Shown: positions 6,140 through 11,626 of the stretch, one piece after another
How positions within the stretch are numbered: the first letter of the stretch is position 1
How the letters are laid out: every line of letters begins with the position of its first letter
From: Flavobacterium psychrophilum
Lineage (GTDB): Bacteria > Bacteroidota > Bacteroidia > Flavobacteriales > Flavobacteriaceae
DNA: 11,626 nt
NCBI GenBank assembly: GCA_945907225.1
Contig: CAMDSN010000027.1
Span: 1-11,626 of the forward strand
Direction: 5' to 3'
Translations under genes and position numbers: made by a program
The notes under the pieces: generated by a model
Database searches by the model: none
The model's input: only the letters and a program-made list of their open reading frames with translations
Told to the model about the DNA's origin: nothing

Positions 6140-7642
6140 CTACATCCAATTACTGTTAGAGGTTTCAATCTCGTACAACCAAAGGTTAACATATTCGTTT
6201 ATTTTGTCAAATTTCCCCAAATGGAAAGTAATATTGCCTCCCGAAGTATGCATTGTCAACGAACCAATATTTAAGCTTTTGTGCCAAAACAACTGAGAAG
6301 TAGTGATGGCTTGAATCTTACCGATTTCAATAATTTCGTTGTCGACATCCCAAGCACCACTTTGTTTGATAATATGATTATCATTGACAAACAAACGGTA
6401 ATTTCGGAACCCAAAAAAAAGTAAAACCAACATAAAAACAGTATAAAAAACTGCAAAATTGGCAAAATCAAACACTATCGGTTCTAAATATTTTCCGAAC
6501 AAAAAATAACACGTTAAAGGTAGTACAATAATGATAAATACTGAAAAAATCAGTTTTCTGAAATTAGGCTGCATAATATTGCCTTTTTCAGGTAATTGTT
6601 TGAACAATAATTTTAAAATTTCATCGCGCTCAGTCGTATTACAACCCGGAATTTCAATCAGCGAGTTATTATCTTTCTTTTCGTTACTAATTGCTTGTCT
6701 TATTTTGATTTCCAGCACATTGAGTCTTTTTTGCAAATAGTTACTCGAAATCTTAACTATCTGTACTTTCTCGGGTTTCAATATAGTACTTCGGGTATTG
6801 ATTAAGCCGTAAGTCAACATCAGCGAACCTTTTTGTTTGGTAACGGTATAGTCAAAAAACTTAATAATGGTGCGCAAAATATTGATTAAAAAAATCACAC
6901 TAAACATGATCAAAACAAAAACTAGTGCCGAATACCAAACCGAATTATTATCGACAAAAACTTCCAGTTTTTCTGTGCTGATTATATCTTCAGCGCCAGC
7001 TTGATGGAGGTTTTCGTATATGGTAAAAAAGAACGCAAGTATCAAACCGACACTTTTTACATAGTTGGAAGTAATCCCAATTTTCAACAAACTACCCAGA
7101 TTGATTTTAAGAAACGGAATCGATTTGTATTCGGTCTTTTCGGTTGCAGCATTTTCTTCTGAAACAGCTACTGCTTTACCTTCATTCTCTAACAATTTCG
7201 ATTTTAGAGCCAAAGCTAGACCGTGCGAAATGGCTTTGATATTACCTTCTTTTTTTTCACTTCCGGCAGTATCAACATCCAATGCATAAACACCTATTAA
7301 CCGTTGAATAAGGTTTTGCTTGATGTTTACCTGTTGGATTTTATGTAGCTGAATCGTTGTTTTGGTTTTGTTTATGATACCGTCACTGATGATAAACTCT
7401 TCGTTTTCCTCATCAATGTAAAAAGTGAAATTTCGGTATTTTAAGAAAGAATAAACTCCAAAATAAACCGTTACTGCCAGTAAAATCAAGGAACTGATTA
7501 AAATTGATTTAAAATCAGCTTTAAATAAGGTAATGATAATAATTGGCCACATGGCTTTGAGCACTTGGAAAATCATCTCGAAGAAAATCACCAAAATTCC
7601 CACCAAAGACTGGCGTTGTGGCTGATTGAAATTGGTTCCCAT
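6140..7642 (-). CDS. Membrane protein with three bacterial PH (bPH_2) domains, YdbT-like
   Basis: A 500-residue inner-membrane protein built from three repeats of a hydrophobic hairpin followed by a bacterial pleckstrin-homology domain. Membrane segments are at about residues 13-38 and 46-67, 193-210 and 237-257, and 363-383 and 392-412. The PH-like modules (DUF304/bPH_2) are at about 70-155, 265-348 and 412-492. Each shows the recurring pattern of a strand pair, IxxxKIQxVxI or similar (IQLHKIQQVNIKQN, LKPEKVQIVKISSN, IEIGKIQAITTSQ), then a short helix with Leu/Phe and Gly. This is the YdbT architecture; in Bacillus the ydbS-ydbT pair has been linked to resistance to a circular bacteriocin. 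Its biochemical role is unknown. The ATG shares one base with the stop of the upstream partner, so the two are probably translated together and may form a complex. Confidence 0.85.
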   Translation of the reverse strand: MGTNFNQPQRQSLVGILVIFFEMIFQVLKAMWPIIIITLFKADFKSILISSLILLAVTVYFGVYSFLKYRNFTFYIDEENEEFIISDGIINKTKTTIQLHKIQQVNIKQNLIQRLIGVYALDVDTAGSEKKEGNIKAISHGLALALKSKLLENEGKAVAVSEENAATEKTEYKSIPFLKINLGSLLKIGITSNYVKSVGLILAFFFTIYENLHQAGAEDIISTEKLEVFVDNNSVWYSALVFVLIMFSVIFLINILRTIIKFFDYTVTKQKGSLMLTYGLINTRSTILKPEKVQIVKISSNYLQKRLNVLEIKIRQAISNEKKDNNSLIEIPGCNTTERDEILKLLFKQLPEKGNIMQPNFRKLIFSVFIIIVLPLTCYFLFGKYLEPIVFDFANFAVFYTVFMLVLLFFGFRNYRLFVNDNHIIKQSGAWDVDNEIIEIGKIQAITTSQLFWHKSLNIGSLTMHTSGGNITFHLGKFDKINEYVNLWLYEIETSNSNWM

Positions 7643-8157
7643 TAGAGTTGCTTTTGAATTTTACCCATTAGCAATTGCTTTATATCTTCGGCTTGGTCTT
7701 TTTTTATACCTGGAATTGACACATCACTAGAATTACCACCGGCTGTAAAAATTTCCACTTTTGCTAAACCAAAAAAACGAGAAACAATACCTTCGTGCAC
7801 GGCAACATGTTGCACTCTATTATAGGGAATAACCATTGTATTTGTGGAGATAATTCCATTTCTAAAAATAACATCGTGTTCTCTGAAAGCAAAACCACGT
7901 TTGTTAAATGAAACTTTGGCAAAAAACAAAGTAAAAAAAAGTAACAACACAATAAGAAATCCCAAAATCAATGCCTTATCCGCTAATTCCTCAATAAAAA
8001 TAACACCCAAAACTGCTGAAACTGTAATTATTGCAAACACCAATATTGTATTGATAAGAATTACTTTCCAATACTTTAAATGTAATTTATTCAAGTTTAC
8101 CGTTTCATATCTAGGTAAAGCGGCGATATCAATTGGTTCGTTGGTGAAGTTTTGCAT
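7642..8157 (-). CDS. Membrane protein with one bacterial PH (bPH_2) domain, YdbS-like
   Basis: A 171-residue protein. After a short cytoplasmic N-terminus come two membrane helices, about residues 31-53 and 62-82. One bPH_2 domain follows at about 85-165, with REHDVIFRNGIIS, MVIPYNRVQHVAVHEG and FFGLAKVEIFTAGG, the typical order for the family. Its size and its position just before the three-domain protein match the YdbS-YdbT gene pair of Firmicutes and other bacteria. The gene begins with ATG at 8157 (MQNFTNEPIDIAALPRYETV) and ends in a TAATG junction with the next gene. It lies 120 bases after menB in the same direction, and that gap holds a REP-like palindrome, so read-through from menB is possible but not certain. 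Function in this organism is unknown. Confidence 0.85.
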   Translation of the reverse strand: MQNFTNEPIDIAALPRYETVNLNKLHLKYWKVILINTILVFAIITVSAVLGVIFIEELADKALILGFLIVLLLFFTLFFAKVSFNKRGFAFREHDVIFRNGIISTNTMVIPYNRVQHVAVHEGIVSRFFGLAKVEIFTAGGNSSDVSIPGIKKDQAEDIKQLLMGKIQKQL

Positions 8158-8203
8158 TATTTTTTATATATAAATTAAAGCCATTTTGATAGAACTTGAT
8201 AAG

Positions 8204-8236
8204 ATTCCTCTCTCGTCTTAAAAGACGAGACGGAAT
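8204..8236. repeat. REP-like palindromic element
   Basis: Arms TCTCGTCTT (8211-8219) and AAGACGAGA (8222-8230) form a perfect 9-bp stem around AA. The pairing continues, after a small bulge, with ATTCC (8204-8208) and GGAAT (8232-8236). The flanks read AAGATTCCTC and CGGAATGACA, which resemble dispersed GATTCC...GGAATGACA palindromes seen in many bacterial genomes. No T-tract follows on either strand, so it is not a classical terminator. It sits between menB and the YdbS-like gene. Confidence 0.6.
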
Positions 8237-8251
8237 GACAAGAGTGAGGAA

Positions 8252-8279
8252 ACTGATTACTGAAAACTGCACACTAATT
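8252..8279. repeat. Heptamer-phased ACTG repeat
   Basis: ACTG occurs at 8252, 8259 and 8266, exactly 7 bases apart (units ACTGATT, ACTGAAA, ACTGCAC), and a decayed fourth unit ACTAATT begins at 8273. The repeat runs into the menB stop codon at 8278-8280. It may be relict short tandem DNA, and no function is assigned. Confidence 0.45.
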
Positions 8280-9117
8280 ACGGCAACCATTTCTTATCAA
8301 AATTGGGTTTTCGTTTTTCCAAAAATGCATCCCTTCCTTCTTTTGCTTCATCGGTCATGTATGCTAATCGAGTTGCTTCTCCGGCAAAAATCTGTTGCCC
8401 AACCATTCCGTCATCTGTTAAATTCATTGCAAATTTCAACATCTTAATTGATGTTGGCGATTTTGCCAAAATTTCCTGTGCCCATTCAAAAGCAGTGAAT
8501 TCAAGTTCATCATGCGAAATAACCGCATTTACCATTCCCATATCTAAGGCTTCTTGAGCAGAATAATTTCTTCCTAAAAAAAATATTTCTCGCGCCTTCT
8601 TTTGCCCTACCATCTTTGCTAAATAAGCCGAGCCATATCCACCGTCAAAACTCGTAACATCAGCATCTGTCTGCTTAAAAATAGCATGTTCCTTACTAGC
8701 TAAAGTCAAATCACAAACCACGTGCAAACTATGCCCCCCGCCAACTGCCCATCCGGGAACAACACAAATTACTGCTTTTGGCATAAATCGAATTAATCGT
8801 TGCACATCTAAAATATTTAAACGGTGATATCCGTCATCTCCAACATAACCCTGACTGCCTCGCGCTTTTTGATCGCCTCCCGAACAAAATGACCAAACAC
8901 CATCTTTTGAACTTGGTCCTTCTGCAGAAAGTAAAACTACTCCAATTGAAGTGTCCTCTTGAGCATCTTGAAAGGCTTGTAGCAATTCGGAAGTCGTTTT
9001 AGGACGAAATGCATTTCTAACATCAGGCCTATTAAATGCTATTCTAGCAACGCCATTGCATTTTTTATACGTAATGTCTTCAAAAATTTTAACTGTTTTC
9101 CAATCTATTGAATTCAT
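8278..9117 (-). CDS. menB: 1,4-Dihydroxy-2-naphthoyl-CoA synthase
   Basis: A crotonase-superfamily enzyme that closes the second ring of o-succinylbenzoyl-CoA to 1,4-dihydroxy-2-naphthoyl-CoA in the cytoplasm. The length, 279 residues, is standard. Motifs seen are FNRPDVRNAFRPKT (28-41), the oxyanion-hole segment FCSGGDQKARG (77-87), PGWAVGGGHSLHVVCDLTLAS (split at 121-140 and 141), and QTDADVTSFDGGYGSAYLA (149-167). The C-terminal end is KRKPNFDKKWLP. Asp151 occupies the place where E. coli-type enzymes have glycine and use bicarbonate, so this is the bicarbonate-independent type, as in Mycobacterium. Asp158 and Tyr253 match the known catalytic residues, with the same spacing as in the mycobacterial enzyme. 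It is the first gene of the minus-strand group and divergent from the cysteine peptidase gene, 110 bases away. Confidence 0.96.
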   Translation of the reverse strand: MNSIDWKTVKIFEDITYKKCNGVARIAFNRPDVRNAFRPKTTSELLQAFQDAQEDTSIGVVLLSAEGPSSKDGVWSFCSGGDQKARGSQGYVGDDGYHRLNILDVQRLIRFMPKAVICVVPGWAVGGGHSLHVVCDLTLASKEHAIFKQTDADVTSFDGGYGSAYLAKMVGQKKAREIFFLGRNYSAQEALDMGMVNAVISHDELEFTAFEWAQEILAKSPTSIKMLKFAMNLTDDGMVGQQIFAGEATRLAYMTDEAKEGRDAFLEKRKPNFDKKWLP

Positions 9118-9125
9118 GTTATTTG

Positions 9126-9144
9126 TAAAATGTATTAAAATGTA
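9126..9144. repeat. Two direct TAAAATGTA copies just upstream of menB
   Basis: TAAAATGTA occurs at 9126-9134 and 9136-9144, a spacing of 10 bases, close to one helical turn. On the menB strand each reads TACATTTTA, within one base of the -7 consensus TAnnTTTG. They begin 9 bases before the menB ATG. They could be a promoter element or a regulator site, or chance in AT-rich DNA. Confidence 0.35.
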
Positions 9145-9227
9145 ATTAGTGAAAATAAATTACTCTATTTTAGCGTAAAAATAAAGCATTTTTTAAGTTA
9201 ATGTGCAAAAACAAATAATTAATACTT

Positions 9228-10373
9228 ATGATCAAATCAGTTATTTTCGCTACTCTTCTATTGCTTACTTGTAAGGGGTTTTCTCAAGTTTATGAATTCC
9301 AAACCCTTAAAGATCTTGAATCTACTCCGGTTATCTCTCAAGATGCCACCGGAACATGCTGGAGTTTTTCTACAATTTCCTTTCTAGAAGCAGAAATTAT
9401 TCGTTTAACCGGAAAAAAAATTGATCTTTCAGAAATGTATTCTGTTAGATACACCTACTTAGATAAAGCTGAAAATTTCGTCTTACGCCAAGGAAAAGCA
9501 CAGTTTAGTGAAGGTGGCTTGAGTCATGACGTTATTAATTCTGCTCGAAAATACGGATTAGTACCATCTGACAATTATATTGGAAAATCAAATCCAAATT
9601 CCAAACACGACCATTCAAAAATGGTAGCTGAACTAGAAAATATTGTTAAAAAAGCGGTTGAAGAAACACCAAAAAAATATTCCAATTGGAAAAAAGATTA
9701 TATAAAAGTTCTAGATAATTATATGGGGAATTATGATGAAAGCCAATTGATATCATCAAATTTATTTTTAGATAAAAACCCTGGAAAAAGTTTTGAAAAA
9801 TCAATCTCACCAGCTCAATTTTTAGCAACTACTAAATTAAATTTGGATGATTATGTTACTATAACTTCTTTTACAAACACCCCCTTATATTCTAAATTTA
9901 TATTGAGTATACCAGATAATTTTGCAAATGGAAGTTTCTACAATTTAACTTTAGATGAATTTATTCAAAATATTGATAATGCGATTAATAATGGATATAC
10001 TTTAGCCTTAGATACCGATGTTAGTGAGGCAACTTTTTCAGGAAGTAACGGAATAGCCGTACTACCAGAAAATGACGCTGACTCAAAGTTAATATTAACA
10101 CAAATAAAGACCGAAAAAAATATCACAGCAGAATATAGACAAAGTGAATTTGAGAATTACAACACTCAAGATGATCACTTGATGCACATCGTTGGAAAAG
10201 TAACAGATCAAAAAGGAAACGTCTATTATAAAGTAAAAAATTCATGGGGCACTGCTGCAGGAAAAAACGGCTACATATTTATGAGTGTTCCTTACATTCG
10301 CTTGAAAGCCATATCGGTTCTACTACACAAAGATGGGTTACTAAAGAAAACCAGAACTTCAATTGGATTATAA
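9228..10373 (+). CDS. Exported C1-family cysteine peptidase (bleomycin hydrolase/aminopeptidase C-like)
   Basis: A 381-residue papain-superfamily peptidase. The ATG at 9228 gives a signal peptide, MIKSVIFATLLLLTCKGFSQ (1-20), so it is exported or periplasmic; classical bleomycin hydrolases are cytosolic and about 450 residues long. The active site is complete. Gln38 of the oxyanion hole and Cys44 lie in SQDATGTCWSFS, His320 in DDHLMHIVG, and Asn338 in KVKNSWG. The spacing of 276 residues between Cys and His is far longer than in papain and close to bleomycin hydrolase, which supports that subfamily. The middle part (about 115-300) is Lys- and Asn-rich and hard to place. The gene stands alone, divergent from menB and followed by a 229-base gap. 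It probably trims peptides outside the cytoplasm; the substrate is unknown. Confidence 0.88.
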   Translation: MIKSVIFATLLLLTCKGFSQVYEFQTLKDLESTPVISQDATGTCWSFSTISFLEAEIIRLTGKKIDLSEMYSVRYTYLDKAENFVLRQGKAQFSEGGLSHDVINSARKYGLVPSDNYIGKSNPNSKHDHSKMVAELENIVKKAVEETPKKYSNWKKDYIKVLDNYMGNYDESQLISSNLFLDKNPGKSFEKSISPAQFLATTKLNLDDYVTITSFTNTPLYSKFILSIPDNFANGSFYNLTLDEFIQNIDNAINNGYTLALDTDVSEATFSGSNGIAVLPENDADSKLILTQIKTEKNITAEYRQSEFENYNTQDDHLMHIVGKVTDQKGNVYYKVKNSWGTAAGKNGYIFMSVPYIRLKAISVLLHKDGLLKKTRTSIGL

Positions 10374-10400
10374 ACTTTAACCCGTTGGTTGTAATTAATC

Positions 10401-10425
10401 AAAATCTTTTATTAATAGATTTTTT
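10401..10425 (+). terminator. Weak terminator candidate after the cysteine peptidase gene
   Basis: AAAATCT (10401-10407) and AGATTTT (10417-10423) can pair as a 7-bp stem with a 9-base loop. A run of T overlaps the end of the stem. The stem is AT-rich and weak. The rest of the 10374-10602 gap holds only the lipA promoter region; I see no gene in it. Confidence 0.3.
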
Positions 10426-10575
10426 GCCTTCTCTTGGAATATATGCCACACTTACTAGCAAAGAAACCCATAATTGTGAAATGGATTTTTAAGATTAATC
10501 TGTTAAATCTATTTTCTTTATTGGAGTATAGGAAATCAGAATGTTATAATTTTTCAATCTTCTTATAACATTCAT

Positions 10576-10583
10576 TATCTTTG
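10576..10583 (+). promoter_or_regulatory. -7 promoter box of lipA
   Basis: TATCTTTG followed by C is an exact Bacteroidota TAnnTTTG(C) element, 19 bases before the lipA ATG at 10603. A T-rich stretch (10550-10554) lies about 21 bases upstream, where a -33 element is expected, but it is not a good TTTG match. Transcription would start close to the gene with a short leader. Confidence 0.6.
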
Positions 10584-10602
10584 CCATGCAAAAAATAAAA
10601 AG

Positions 10603-11472
10603 ATGCAAACGCTACTTGATACTAATTTACCTGTTGGAAAACCAAAATGGCTAAAAGTAAAATTGCCTATTGGACAAAAATATACCGAGCTACGAGGGTT
10701 AGTTGAAAAATACAACCTAAACACTATTTGCACTTCGGGAAGTTGTCCTAACATGGGTGAATGCTGGGGAGAAGGAACAGCTACTTTTATGATTTTAGGT
10801 AATATTTGTACGCGTTCTTGTGGTTTTTGTGGTGTGAAAACAGGACGGCCGGAAACCGTTGATTGGGATGAGCCTGAAAAAGTAGCTCGTTCTATAAAAA
10901 TTATGAAAATTAAACATGCGGTTATTACAAGCGTAGACCGAGATGATTTGAAAGATATGGGATCAATAATTTGGTTAGAAACCGTTCAAGCCATTCGCAG
11001 AATGAATCCTGAAACAACTCTTGAAACACTTATTCCAGACTTTCAAGGAATTGAAAGAATTATAGACAGAATTGTGGAAGCCAATCCAGAAGTAGTATCT
11101 CACAATGTAGAAACAGTGCGCCGATTAACACGCGAAGTTCGCATACAAGCCAAATATGACCGAAGTTTAGCTGTATTAAACTACCTGAAACAAAAGGGTA
11201 TCCGAAGAACAAAATCGGGAATTATGCTAGGATTAGGCGAAACTGAAGCAGAAGTTATCGAAACAATGGGTGATTTACGTGATCAAAAAGTAGATATCAT
11301 AACCCTAGGCCAATATTTACAACCTAGTAAAAAACATTTGCCTGTAAAGGAATTTATTACCCCTGAGCAATTTGAAAAATATGAAAAAATTGGCAAAGAA
11401 ATGGGATTCCGACATGTTGAAAGTGGCCCACTGGTTCGTTCATCCTACCATGCTGAAAAACATATTTTATAA
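10603..11472 (+). CDS. lipA: Lipoyl synthase (radical SAM)
   Basis: This cytoplasmic enzyme inserts two sulfur atoms into protein-bound octanoyl groups to make lipoyl cofactors for 2-oxoacid dehydrogenases and the glycine cleavage system. At 289 residues it has normal length. The auxiliary 4Fe-4S cluster cysteines are Cys43, Cys48 and Cys54 ([12 protein letters not shown]), and the serine of the C-terminal RSSYHAE motif (279-285) completes that cluster. The radical-SAM motif CTRSCGFC holds Cys69, Cys73 and Cys76. Other family landmarks are [49 protein letters not shown] and [14 protein letters not shown]. The start at 10603 is preferred because an ATG at 10586 is in another frame and [20 protein letters not shown] is the expected N-terminus. 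A clear -7 box precedes it. The next gene starts 8 bases after the stop, so co-transcription with gap is likely. Confidence 0.97.
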   Translation: MQTLLDTNLPVGKPKWLKVKLPIGQKYTELRGLVEKYNLNTICTSGSCPNMGECWGEGTATFMILGNICTRSCGFCGVKTGRPETVDWDEPEKVARSIKIMKIKHAVITSVDRDDLKDMGSIIWLETVQAIRRMNPETTLETLIPDFQGIERIIDRIVEANPEVVSHNVETVRRLTREVRIQAKYDRSLAVLNYLKQKGIRRTKSGIMLGLGETEAEVIETMGDLRDQKVDIITLGQYLQPSKKHLPVKEFITPEQFEKYEKIGKEMGFRHVESGPLVRSSYHAEKHIL

Positions 11473-11477
11473 TTTAA

Positions 11478-11626
<149 letters not shown>

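Noticed and set aside
7844..8173. Plus-strand frame opposite the YdbS-like gene
   Set aside because: It is antisense to a supported membrane protein gene and has no motif.
8211..8230. REP-like stem read as the menB terminator
   Set aside because: No T-run follows the stem on the menB strand, so terminator form is lacking even though the stem is good.
8196..8557. Plus-strand frames across the end of menB
   Set aside because: They are shadows of menB and the REP-like repeat, with no independent support.
10244..10492. Plus-strand frame running past the cysteine peptidase stop, possibly a frameshifted C-terminus
   Set aside because: The peptidase already ends with the expected segment after KNSWG (ISVLLHKD and a short tail), so no extension is needed and the frame shows no conserved motif.

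Overview
The window is AT-rich, tightly packed chromosomal DNA from a member of the Bacteroidota, most likely the family Flavobacteriaceae and close to Flavobacterium. The signs are: -7 promoter boxes of the TAnnTTTG type in front of kdsA and lipA, signal peptides of the MKK...SQ type, TTG starts in places, a menaquinone pathway, and protein sequences that read as flavobacterial throughout. I see no rRNA, tRNA, CRISPR array, phage gene or transposase. No gene-free stretch exceeds 300 bases; the longest is the 229-base gap at 10374-10602.

Layout. At the left edge the start of a YeeE/YedE-type transporter runs off the window on the minus strand. Divergent from it is a plus-strand group: a small lipoprotein (327-782), kdsA (848-1666; KDO-8-phosphate synthase, LPS core) and an uncharacterised exported, probably outer-membrane, protein (1676-2533). 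This group meets, with only 15 bases between, the end of a long minus-strand group. Read in its own direction that group is menB (9117-8278), two membrane-anchored bacterial PH-domain (YdbS/YdbT-like) genes, menA, a remnant of a UPF0173 metal-dependent hydrolase, menC, and an exported M28 zinc peptidase. To the right, on the plus strand, are an exported papain/bleomycin-hydrolase-like cysteine peptidase (9228-10373), lipA (10603-11472) and the start of gap (GAPDH), cut by the window edge.

How the genes work together. menB, menA and menC supply three steps of menaquinone synthesis: naphthoate ring closure, prenylation, and o-succinylbenzoate formation. The 4-base ATGA overlaps at remnant/menC and menC/peptidase, and the 1-base overlap between the PH-domain genes, suggest co-transcription and translational coupling. 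kdsA and its flanking exported proteins suggest an envelope theme on the plus strand. lipA and gap are central metabolism.

Most of the window is ordinary housekeeping. The points most worth a second look are: the hydrolase that appears to have lost its whole middle by an in-frame deletion while keeping both ends and its overlap with menC; a perfect 12-bp hairpin plus T-tract inside menC, oriented as a terminator for antisense transcription; a REP-like palindrome and 7-base-period repeats in the two gaps of the men/PH group; and the placement of a YdbST-like pair between menB and menA. I found no strong evidence for a wholly new system.
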